9,821 nucleotides of DNA from Calditrichota bacterium (GTDB lineage: Bacteria > Zixibacteria > MSB-5A5 > GN15 > FEB-12), in contig DAOWIC010000257.1 of NCBI GenBank assembly GCA_030641085.1, positions 1 to 9,821 on the forward strand, given 5' to 3'. Below, piece after piece: positions 1 to 6,351 of the stretch (positions are counted from its first letter, which is position 1; each line of letters opens with the position of its first letter). The translations under genes were made by a program, and so were the position numbers. The notes beneath the pieces are model-generated. The model was not told the DNA's origin. It searched no databases and was given only the letters and a program-made list of their open reading frames with translations.

Positions 1-596
1 AGGATATGGGTGGAGATCAGGATCGTTTTGGACTCACCCAGACGACTGATATTGGTGCGGAAATCGCGAATCTGGTTCGGATCAAGCCCCGCTGTCGGTT
101 CATCCATGATAAGCACCTTCGGGTCATGCAAGAGCGCCTGCGCCAGACCGACCCGCTGGCGATACCCGCGCGAAAGCTTGCCGATTGGCTTTTCCAGCAC
201 CTGCTGCAGCGCGCAGAGATCGTTGACATATTCCAGCCGCTCTTTCAATCGGCTGTTTTTCAGGCCGCGCGCCTCGCCAAAAAAGCGCAGCAGTTCAATC
301 GGGGTCATGTCGTCATAAAGAGGGCCGTTTTCAGGCAGATAGCCCAGCATCTGCTGTGCCTTGAGACGCTCGTCTCTGATATCCAGCCCGCCGATAAAGG
401 CCCGCCCCTCGCTGGCCCCTATAAATCCGGTTAGAATCTTCATTGTGGTCGACTTACCAGCGCCATTGGGTCCGAGAAAGGCCACAACCTGGCCTTGGGG
501 AATGGAAAACGAAATATCACTGATCGCAACAAAAGAACCGTAATATTTGCTCAACCCTCTGGCTTCGATCATGGCAGCCGATGAAGTCTGGTTCAT
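1..596 (-). CDS. ABC transporter ATP-binding protein, GldA/ABC-2 type (partial, N-terminal 198 codons)
   Basis: ATPase subunit of an ABC-2-type exporter; it would hydrolyse ATP at the inner face of the membrane to drive a partner permease. The visible 198 residues hold a Walker A GPNGAGKST (42-50), a Q-loop region read as YLPEN with Glu89 where Gln is usual, a signature LSRGYRQR (141-148), a Walker B VLIMDEP (161-167), a D-loop GLD (170-172) and the switch His197. The YLPEN and LSRGYRQR wording resembles GldA and related ABC-2 ATPases, but that is family-level recognition, not proof of a gliding role. The start at 596 is chosen because GGAGG (604-608) sits 7 nt upstream; an in-frame ATG at 572 lacks this. 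The 3' end is beyond the left edge, where the permease partners would be expected. Transcription is probably from the consensus promoter at 714-742. Confidence 0.93.
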   Translation of the reverse strand, partial: MNQTSSAAMIEARGLSKYYGSFVAISDISFSIPQGQVVAFLGPNGAGKSTTMKILTGFIGASEGRAFIGGLDIRDERLKAQQMLGYLPENGPLYDDMTPIELLRFFGEARGLKNSRLKERLEYVNDLCALQQVLEKPIGKLSRGYRQRVGLAQALLHDPKVLIMDEPTAGLDPNQIRDFRTNISRLGESKTILISTHI

Positions 597-614
597 TGCG
601 TTACCTCCATGCCG

Positions 615-633
615 TTGCCGAATTTCGCGGCAA
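615..633 (-). promoter_or_regulatory. Small hairpin in the ABC gene leader, next to the ribosome binding site
   Basis: Perfect 6-bp arms TTGCCG and CGGCAA enclose a 7-nt loop. The hairpin ends 6 nt upstream of the GGAGG at 604-608, so it lies in the untranslated leader of the minus-strand transcript. There is no U-tract, so it is not a terminator. A role in translation or mRNA stability is possible but unproven, and a stem this short can arise by chance. Confidence 0.3.
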
Positions 634-713
634 ATTGAGCGTATTTATTCAATAATAATGGTTTTACAATCATTATCGCTTCGGGTTTAATCATTTCCCG
701 GAAACAGAGCAAA

Positions 714-742
714 ATTATAACCCTTTGCCGGCGGTCTGTCAA
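714..742 (-). promoter_or_regulatory. Perfect-consensus sigma-70 promoter for the ABC ATPase gene
   Basis: On the minus strand there is a TTGACA -35 box (plus-strand 737-742), a spacer of exactly 17 bp (720-736) and a TATAAT -10 box (714-719). All twelve hexamer bases and the spacing match the bacterial housekeeping consensus. The predicted transcription start is near 707, giving a leader of about 110 nt before the ATG at 596. Such a strong match suggests high or constitutive expression unless a repressor acts on it. No start site has been measured. Confidence 0.75.
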
Positions 743-760
743 GTCGGCCCGATCGGCCAA

Positions 761-801
761 AACGCCGGTAAAATCACCGATGATTCCACCTATCCGGCGT
801 T
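761..801. repeat. Nested inverted repeat, possible operator
   Basis: Outer arms AACGCCGG (761-768) and CCGGCGTT (794-801) are perfect 8-bp complements. Between them sits a second dyad, AATCA (772-776) and TGATT (781-785), around CCGA. The element lies about 20 bp upstream of the -35 box of the ABC promoter and about 140 bp upstream of the divergent gene, a plausible place for a regulator site shared by both. No binding protein can be named from sequence. Confidence 0.4.
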
Positions 802-939
802 ATCAGCATAAAAAAGCACGAAAATGTACTATTGCGGCAACTATCGGCGGTTGATTACGTCCTCTAATGCATAGCACTCAAACACTTTAACTGCGCATCA
901 AACGAACGGCCGTATTGGACCCAGGAGGAGATTCGATCG

Positions 940-3345
940 ATGGAACAATGGAGAAGAGTACTTTCTTTGGTGTTCCTGACCGCCACACTGCACGCCAGCC
1001 ACATCCTTGCCAACGAAACTGAGCCAACCGAACGAATTATACCCGAGATTGAGGCCTATCGCGTCAATCCCGAACCGCCCAAGATCGATGGATATCTCGA
1101 TGACGCTGTCTGGACTAACCAGAACATCGCGAAAATCAACAATTTCACCCAGCGCGAGCCGACCGAAGGCGAGGCGGCGACCGAGTCAACGCTGGTCGCG
1201 GTAGCCTACGATGACGACGCGATATACTTCGCCTTTTGGTGTTACGATTCCGAACCGGACGAAATTACTCGCAAACTGGTGCGGCGCGATCGATATTCTC
1301 GCTCCGACGCGGTTCACGTCCGCCTCGACCCCTACCATGACCACCAAACCGGCTTTGCTTTCGAGGTCAACGCGGCCGGTGTGCAGCGCGATGAGCGCTT
1401 TTATGATGAGAACAATGCCGACTATTCATGGAACGGCATCTGGGAATCGGCCGCCAAACTCCATCCCTGGGGATGGGCGGCGGAAATTCGTATTCCATTC
1501 TATTGCCTCCGTTTCCCCGAAAAGACCGATCATGTCTGGGGCGCCGATTTTATTCGGGTTATTACCCGCAAGGATGAAGCCACCCGGTGGGCGTACACTC
1601 CGTCAAGCGAGGGGAAGTTCGTCTCGAATTTCGGACACATTACCGGTTTGATCGGCATCAGCCCACGGAGAAATCTCGAAGTTCTCCCCTATACCGTAGC
1701 GAGCCTGGAAACCGAACACGACAACCCCGGCAACCCCGATGGAAAAGAGATATTGGGCGATCTCGGTATCGATGTGAAGTACGGGATCTCGTCTAACCTG
1801 ACTCTCAACGCCTCGATCAACCCCGACTTCGGTCAGGTGGAACTTGACCAGCCCGTACTCAACCTTTCGACGACCGAAACCTACTACCCGGAACTTCGCC
1901 CGTTCTTTTTCGAAGGGATGGAACTATTTCAGACGGAGTTCAGGATGTTTTACTCGCGGCGGATCGGGCGCCCACCGACGATCTGGCCCGATGATGTCGA
2001 TTACTATATCGACCGTCCGAAAGCGACCACTATCCTCGGCGCCACCAAACTGACCGGCAAATTCGCCGGCGGAACCTCGATTAGCTTTCTGAATGCCCTG
2101 ACGAAGAAGGAGAAAGCAACCTATGTCGACACTGAGGGAGAAACCGTAGAGGCCGTAGTCGAACCGCTGGCAGACTATTCGGTGCTCCGGGTCAAGCAGG
2201 ACGTGCTGGCCAACTCCGACATGGGGATGTTTGTGACGGTCGCCAGCCAGGACACGCGGCATCCGTCGGTGGTCGGTGGACTCGACTGCCGTCTGCAGAC
2301 CAATAACGGCATGTGGCAATTTAAGGGCCAGGTTCTCGGCAACAGAAATGACGGCGAAAACTCCGGCCTTGGCTTTGACGCAATGTTTTCGAGAACATCG
2401 GGCAAACACCTTCGGGGCTGTGTCGGTTACACCGTTAAAGACCGCTATTTCGACATCAATGCCCTTGGCTATAACTCGCGAGACAATAGCCGCCATTTGT
2501 ATTCCTGGTTCCAATGGCGCACGACCGACGACTGGTGGATTATTCGCGACAGTTGGAGCAATATCAATATCAGCCAGATGTGGAACTTCGACGGTTACAA
2601 TATCAGTAAGAACTTCAACTTTAATGGCCACTATGACTTTACCAACGGCTGGAATCTCGGCTTCGGTGTGGACTGGAATCCCGGCAAATTTGATGATCGG
2701 GAAACCCGCGGTAATGGATTGTGGGAACGCCCAGAATCCATGAGCTGGTGGGCGAACCTTGAAACCGATGAGCGCAAGATGATATCGCTGGTGCTCAACC
2801 CCGGCAGCGGCGCAACTCGCTACGGTACCTGGTGGGCTCACTATACGGGGCTGGAGTTCAGACCGAAAAGTAATATGGAATTTTCGGTCGGTGTAAACTA
2901 CGAACGCTACAACGACTTCATCCGCTGGGTGGACAACCCGGACGACACCACCACGATCTTTGCCGATCTCGATCAGGATGAAATCACGGTTAGTGCCTCG
3001 GCCGCTGTCACGGTGCACCCCAATCTGTCGATACAGCTTTCGGCGCGAGGCCTGATTTCCGGGCTTGATTACGAGAACTACCGCGAATACGACGGCGGAC
3101 GGTTCTATAGCCAGCCGGTGGATGGATACAACGAGGACGGCAATTATAGTGCTCTCAACTCGACCCTGCTCATACGCTGGGAATACAGCCCGGGAAGCAC
3201 GGTCTACCTGGTCTGGACCCGGTCGCGACCGGAATGGGACGACACCATCAACAATGTCGATATCTCCCGGGACTTCGACCGCTACTTCTCAACCGGAGCA
3301 GAGAATGTTTTTATGATAAAAACCAGTTATTGGATGAATCTTTAG
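940..3345 (+). CDS. DUF5916 outer-membrane protein with N-terminal CBM9-like domain
   Basis: An 801-residue secreted protein of unknown substrate. A signal peptide covers about residues 1-24 (cleavage likely after ILA). Residues about 38-240 match the carbohydrate-binding family 9-like fold found at the front of DUF5916 proteins: the segment begins PPKIDGYLDDAVW and closes with GWAAEIRIPFYCLRF. The rest (about 250-801) is rich in alternating aromatic and polar strands and ends in KTSYWMNL, as expected of an outer-membrane beta-barrel. The start is set by AGGAGGAG (923-930), 9 nt upstream of the ATG. The gene stands alone, with a divergent gene on one side and a terminator on the other. The length and both halves look intact. 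DUF5916 proteins are known as a family, but their function is not established; binding or uptake of a glycan is a guess from the CBM9-like part. Confidence 0.88.
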   Translation: MEQWRRVLSLVFLTATLHASHILANETEPTERIIPEIEAYRVNPEPPKIDGYLDDAVWTNQNIAKINNFTQREPTEGEAATESTLVAVAYDDDAIYFAFWCYDSEPDEITRKLVRRDRYSRSDAVHVRLDPYHDHQTGFAFEVNAAGVQRDERFYDENNADYSWNGIWESAAKLHPWGWAAEIRIPFYCLRFPEKTDHVWGADFIRVITRKDEATRWAYTPSSEGKFVSNFGHITGLIGISPRRNLEVLPYTVASLETEHDNPGNPDGKEILGDLGIDVKYGISSNLTLNASINPDFGQVELDQPVLNLSTTETYYPELRPFFFEGMELFQTEFRMFYSRRIGRPPTIWPDDVDYYIDRPKATTILGATKLTGKFAGGTSISFLNALTKKEKATYVDTEGETVEAVVEPLADYSVLRVKQDVLANSDMGMFVTVASQDTRHPSVVGGLDCRLQTNNGMWQFKGQVLGNRNDGENSGLGFDAMFSRTSGKHLRGCVGYTVKDRYFDINALGYNSRDNSRHLYSWFQWRTTDDWWIIRDSWSNINISQMWNFDGYNISKNFNFNGHYDFTNGWNLGFGVDWNPGKFDDRETRGNGLWERPESMSWWANLETDERKMISLVLNPGSGATRYGTWWAHYTGLEFRPKSNMEFSVGVNYERYNDFIRWVDNPDDTTTIFADLDQDEITVSASAAVTVHPNLSIQLSARGLISGLDYENYREYDGGRFYSQPVDGYNEDGNYSALNSTLLIRWEYSPGSTVYLVWTRSRPEWDDTINNVDISRDFDRYFSTGAENVFMIKTSYWMNL

Positions 3346-3388
3346 GACAACTTGTCCGTACTGTTAAATACCCCACATTAGCACCAGC

Positions 3389-3427
3389 GAGGGGTTGCGA
3401 AAAACCGCAACCCCTCTCCTCCTTTTT
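3389..3427 (+). terminator. Rho-independent terminator after the DUF5916 gene
   Basis: A perfect 11-bp stem, GAGGGGTTGCG (3389-3399) with CGCAACCCCTC (3406-3416), closes a 6-nt loop AAAAAC. A run of five T residues (3423-3427) follows after a 6-nt pyrimidine spacer. It lies 44 nt past the stop codon. The T-run is short and displaced from the stem, so efficiency may be moderate, but the GC-rich stem is strong. Confidence 0.75.
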
Positions 3428-3490
3428 AGCATACAATTTCCAGCCCCAAACCTCGTTTTGAAGCATTCCAACGGTAGGGAAATCTTGTAG

Positions 3491-3590
3491 CTCAGGTTTT
3501 CGTAGGGGCTTGATTTATCAAGGCCTGCGCAGCATTTGATAAATCAAATGCCTGGAAAGGTCGGGCAGCGATCGCTGAACCTACCCTGAG
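3491..3590. repeat. 100-bp nested quasi-palindromic element (MITE/REP-like candidate)
   Basis: The ends are inverted copies: CTCAGG...GTAGG (3491-3496, 3502-3506) against CCTACCCTGAG (3580-3590), with TTTTC inserted in the left arm. Inside, TTGATTTATCAA (3510-3521) and TTGATAAATCAA (3536-3547) are perfect 12-bp complements around 14 nt. Each is nearly self-palindromic, the second extending to a 20-bp dyad at 3532-3551. The right half also holds the perfect palindrome CAGCGATCGCTG (3566-3577). Nothing is coded in it and no T-run follows, so it is not a terminator. It may be a dispersed intergenic repeat, which needs other copies to prove. Confidence 0.5.
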
Positions 3591-3667
3591 ACGACGACCT
3601 CCATCTTGACTGCTCCCCCCAATCCGGTCCAATCATCTTTTACGCCCAATTACGGCCCTAATCGGGC

Positions 3668-3696
3668 TGGATTAGCCATGAAACATTTCGTATACT
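3668..3696 (+). promoter_or_regulatory. Candidate promoter of the phoB-phoR pair
   Basis: TATACT (3691-3696) is a good -10 box; the hexamer 17 bp upstream, TGGATT (3668-3673), is a weak -35. The start would fall near 3703, about 20 nt before the ATG at 3724. A 6-bp dyad, CTAATC (3658-3663) and GATTAG (3670-3675), overlaps the -35 position and could be an operator or the reason activation is needed. It is a prediction only. Confidence 0.4.
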
Positions 3697-3723
3697 GTGG
3701 CGTTATCATCCTCGGAGCGTAAT

Positions 3724-4413
3724 ATGTCAGAAACAGTCATCCTTGTTATCGAAGACGAAGCGGATATACGCGAACTGGTCGAGTATAACCTCAAGCGCGA
3801 GGGCTATCAGGTGATTTCGGCTCGCTCGGGGTTGGATGGTCTTGAGTTGGCCGAGCAGAAAATGCCCACTCTGGTGCTGCTCGATTTGATGTTGCCCGAT
3901 GTCGACGGCCTGACAGTCTGTCGGCGACTGAAATCAACGCCCGCCACTCAGAAAATTCCCGTAGTCATGTTGACCGCCAAAACCGAAGAGGCGGATATCG
4001 TTTCCGGCCTCGAGATCGGCGCCGATGATTACATCACCAAACCGTTCAGCCCGCGGGTACTGATCGCCAGACTTCGCGCAGTGCTGCGCCGCGACACCGG
4101 CGATTCATCTGAGGCACAAGAGGTTATTTACGCCGGCGAGATCCGGATTGACTCGGGACGCCATGAAACAACTGTATCCGGAAAACGAATCGAGTTGACT
4201 TCGACCGAGTTCCGGCTCCTGTACCTTCTGGCCGGGCGTCCCGGCTGGGTCTTCAGCCGCGATCAGATTGTTGACGCGGTCCGGGGCGACGACACGATTG
4301 TCACTGATCGGACGGTTGATGTCCATATCGCCGGTCTGCGCAAGAAACTCGGTCCTAAGGGTAAACAGATCGAAACGGTGCGCGGCGTCGGCTACCGTTT
4401 TCGGGAGGAATGA
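3724..4413 (+). CDS. phoB: PhoB-family response regulator (OmpR/PhoB class)
   Basis: A 229-residue DNA-binding response regulator for the phosphate-starvation response. Receiver domain, about 1-120: acidic pair Glu10/Asp11, phospho-acceptor Asp54 in LLDLMLPD, switch Thr84, Tyr103 and invariant Lys106 in ITKPF. The C-terminal winged helix (about 128-229) has the recognition-helix sequence TDRTVDVHIAGLRKKLG and ends VRGVGYRF, very close in wording to PhoB. The ATG at 3724 is chosen because GGAG (3714-3717) lies 6 nt upstream. An in-frame GTG at 3697 would add nine residues, but it lacks a ribosome binding site and falls upstream of the predicted transcript start. The gene overlaps the kinase gene and lies upstream of pstSCA, which supports the phosphate role. 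The likely target is the hexamer array at 6231-6269. Confidence 0.92.
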   Translation: MSETVILVIEDEADIRELVEYNLKREGYQVISARSGLDGLELAEQKMPTLVLLDLMLPDVDGLTVCRRLKSTPATQKIPVVMLTAKTEEADIVSGLEIGADDYITKPFSPRVLIARLRAVLRRDTGDSSEAQEVIYAGEIRIDSGRHETTVSGKRIELTSTEFRLLYLLAGRPGWVFSRDQIVDAVRGDDTIVTDRTVDVHIAGLRKKLGPKGKQIETVRGVGYRFREE

Positions 4414-6188
4414 TGGCCCGTAGCAGGATTATCTGGCAGCTTTATCCCTCCTACCTGCTGATTATTGTTTTGTCGGTTCTGATTTTGGCCTGGTACGCAT
4501 TGGATTCGCAGCGCAGAATGTTCCACGACAAGACCGCCGCCGATCTTCATGCCCGGGCGGTCCTGATAGAAAACCAGGTGAGCAACTTGCTGGCCGCGGG
4601 TGATACGACCTCGGTAGATCCGTTGTGCAAGCGACTGGGCAGTGGGTCATCCACCCGCATCACGATTATCCTCCCCAACGGCCGTGTAATCGGCGACTCC
4701 CGCGAAGATCCCACCGTCATGGATAATCACGCCACCCGCCCGGAGATATCGGAGGCGCTCTTTTCAGGGCGGGGTGTCTCCACTCGTTACAGCAATACTC
4801 TCCAGAATGATCTGATGTATGTCGCGCTGCGTTCTCCCGCTCCGGACAAGGGTACCGCAACTATGGTGGTTCGTACCTCGATTGAAGTGAGCTTTATCAA
4901 TGAGACCCTGCACGCCGTGCGCGGCAATCTTCTCTTCGCCGGACTGGTAGTAGTCCTGTTGGCCGCTATCTTCAGTTGGTTTGTCTCGCGACGGATCAGC
5001 CGCCCGCTGGAGTCTTTGCGACAGGGCGCGCGACGATTCGCCGAAGGCGATCTCAACCGGCGCCTGCCGGTTGGCAACTCCGAGGAGATCGGTGGCCTCG
5101 CTGAGGATATGAACCGCATGGCCGCCCAGCTTGATCAACGTATCCGAACGATCACTCGCCAGCGATCCGAGCAGGAGGCGATTCTTTCAAGCCTTGTCGA
5201 GGGTGTCCTGGCGGTCGACACGGACCAGAAGATCATCAGCCTCAACCGGACCGCCGCCCGGATGCTGGGAATCGACCCGATTACCGCCCCGGGGCGAACA
5301 GTACAAGAGACAATCCGAAACAGTGACCTGCACCAGTTTGTGTTGCGGTCGCTTTCCGCAAGTGAACCGATTGAGGACGAGATCATGCTGCTCGGCGATG
5401 AAGAACGGTTGCTCAGAGCCACCGGGGCAGTATTGAGCGATTCCGATGGCGAGTCGATTGGCGGATTGATCGTCCTTCATGACCAGACCCGACTGAAGCA
5501 ACTGGAAAATGTCAGGCGCGAGTTTGTCGCCAATGTCTCCCACGAGCTTAAGTCGCCGATCACTTCGATAAAGGGCTTTGTCGAGACCCTGCGCGACGGC
5601 GCTCTGGACAACCGGGAGGATGCCCATCGGTTTCTCGATATCATCCTGCGACAGGCGCGGCGGCTTAACGCTATCATTGACGATTTGCTGACTATCTCCC
5701 GTTATGAGAAAGAGAGCAAGGAAGCTCCGCTTGCTCTGGAACAGGGCGAAATACGCGAAGTAATTCACGCCGCGGTCGAGGCCTGCGAAGTCTCCGCCCG
5801 GGCCGGACAAATCAAAATCGAGACCGAATGCGAACACAATCTGAGCGCGCGAATCAACCCGTTGCAACTCGAACGGGCAATAATCAATTTAATCGATAAC
5901 GGCATCAAGTTCAGCGACTCCGGATCGACCGTTCGGGTAGAGAGCTCGCGCGACGAGACCGAAATCAACATAACCGTTTTCGACAACGGTCCCGGTATCG
6001 ACAAAAGCCATCTGCCCCGCCTTTTCGAACGGTTTTATCGCGTTGATAAAGCCCGCAGCCGGGAGATGGGCGGCACCGGCCTCGGTCTGGCGATAGTCAA
6101 ACACATTGCCCTGGCTCACGGCGGGCGGGTCAGTGTCGAAAGCACCCCCGGAAAGGGCAGCCGCTTTTCAATCCACCTGCCGATCTGA
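4413..6188 (+). CDS. phoR: PhoR/PnpS-type sensor histidine kinase
   Basis: A membrane sensor kinase that should phosphorylate the preceding regulator. Order (591-residue form): TM1 about 10-29, an extracytoplasmic sensor region about 30-170, TM2 about 173-191, HAMP about 192-245, PAS about 256-360 and HisKA with the phospho-accepting His377 in VSHELKSP. An HATPase domain follows, with N-box Asn496, G1 DNGPG (524-528), an F-box LFERFYR and G2 GGTGLGL (553-559). All catalytic motifs are present. The large sensor region plus HAMP and PAS is the Bacillus PhoR/PnpS layout rather than the short E. coli PhoR. Two ATGs are adjacent: 4410 gives an ATGA overlap with the phoB stop but leaves 1 nt after GGGAGG (4403-4408), while 4413 leaves 4 nt and is preferred. 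The tight junction implies translational coupling. Confidence 0.92.
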   Translation: MARSRIIWQLYPSYLLIIVLSVLILAWYALDSQRRMFHDKTAADLHARAVLIENQVSNLLAAGDTTSVDPLCKRLGSGSSTRITIILPNGRVIGDSREDPTVMDNHATRPEISEALFSGRGVSTRYSNTLQNDLMYVALRSPAPDKGTATMVVRTSIEVSFINETLHAVRGNLLFAGLVVVLLAAIFSWFVSRRISRPLESLRQGARRFAEGDLNRRLPVGNSEEIGGLAEDMNRMAAQLDQRIRTITRQRSEQEAILSSLVEGVLAVDTDQKIISLNRTAARMLGIDPITAPGRTVQETIRNSDLHQFVLRSLSASEPIEDEIMLLGDEERLLRATGAVLSDSDGESIGGLIVLHDQTRLKQLENVRREFVANVSHELKSPITSIKGFVETLRDGALDNREDAHRFLDIILRQARRLNAIIDDLLTISRYEKESKEAPLALEQGEIREVIHAAVEACEVSARAGQIKIETECEHNLSARINPLQLERAIINLIDNGIKFSDSGSTVRVESSRDETEINITVFDNGPGIDKSHLPRLFERFYRVDKARSREMGGTGLGLAIVKHIALAHGGRVSVESTPGKGSRFSIHLPI

Positions 6189-6230
6189 GTCACTCCAGGC
6201 GCTATTTCCTATCTTCTATCAGCCTCGCAA

Positions 6231-6269
6231 TTTAACTTAAATCTAACTTGGCCTTAACAATATCTTAAC
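6231..6269 (+). promoter_or_regulatory. Pho-box array: four TTAAC-type hexamers at 11-bp spacing
   Basis: TTTAAC (6231-6236), TCTAAC (6242-6247), CTTAAC (6253-6258) and CTTAAC (6264-6269) start exactly 11 bp apart; the last two extend to an 8-bp repeat, CTTAACAA. Direct repeats at one helical turn are the binding mode of PhoB/PhoP regulators. The wording matches the B. subtilis PhoP (TTAACA) and cyanobacterial SphR (CTTAAC-type) sites better than the E. coli CTGTCAT box. A weak -10 (TTTCAT, 6280-6285) lies 10 bp after the last repeat, as in PhoB-activated promoters that lack a -35. Four units would suit two regulator dimers. It sits 83 bp upstream of the porin start. Confidence 0.75.
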
Positions 6270-6351
6270 AATCGCATCGTTTCATCCCTGTGAACGCGAA
6301 AACGAAAAACAGGTGATTTACCTCCAACGAATCGCTTAAACAGGAGATGAA

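Larger units (their letters stand above)
597..939. other. Divergent intergenic region between the ABC ATPase and DUF5916 genes
   Basis: This 343-bp gap separates two divergently transcribed genes. On the minus strand it holds the leader, hairpin and consensus promoter of the ABC gene. It also holds an inverted repeat at 761-801. For the plus-strand gene at 940 I find a good ribosome binding site (AGGAGGAG, 923-930) but no convincing -35/-10 pair. Weak candidates around 800-832 and 851-874 have poor spacing. No small coding gene or RNA gene is apparent. Confidence 0.6.
3346..3723. other. Intergenic region upstream of the phoB-type gene
   Basis: This 378-bp non-coding gap contains, in order, the terminator (3389-3427), a palindromic repeat element (3491-3590) and a candidate promoter with a small dyad (3658-3696) ahead of the response regulator. 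No open reading frame of believable length is present in it, and I see no RNA gene. No TTAAC-type Pho-box array like the one at 6231-6269 is found here. Confidence 0.6.

Noticed and set aside
851..874. TTGATT with TAATGC as a promoter for the DUF5916 gene
   Set aside because: The spacing between the boxes is only about 8 bp and no properly spaced -10 follows, so no promoter is claimed.
1924..3018. A 364-codon open frame on the minus strand inside the DUF5916 gene
   Set aside because: It lies wholly within an intact 801-codon gene and has no recognisable domain; long antisense frames are common in GC-rich coding DNA.
3345..3357. Short perfect dyad GGACAA-C-TTGTCC over the stop codon of the DUF5916 gene
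   Set aside because: A one-base centre cannot form a hairpin loop, and a convincing terminator lies just downstream; a chance dyad is the simplest reading.
3566..3577. GCGATCGC octamer, reminiscent of the cyanobacterial HIP1 repeat
   Set aside because: Only one copy was noticed, and nothing else suggests a cyanobacterium. It is treated as part of the palindromic element.
3636..3663. Possible Pho-box-like repeats (TTACG twice, then TAATC) before phoB
   Set aside because: The TTACG copies are 10 bp apart, not 11, the wording does not match the array at 6231-6269, and the third unit is a poor match.
3697..3723. GTG start extending the response regulator by nine residues
   Set aside because: It has no ribosome binding site and would begin upstream of the predicted transcription start. 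The ATG at 3724 has GGAG at a good distance and gives the usual PhoB N-terminus.
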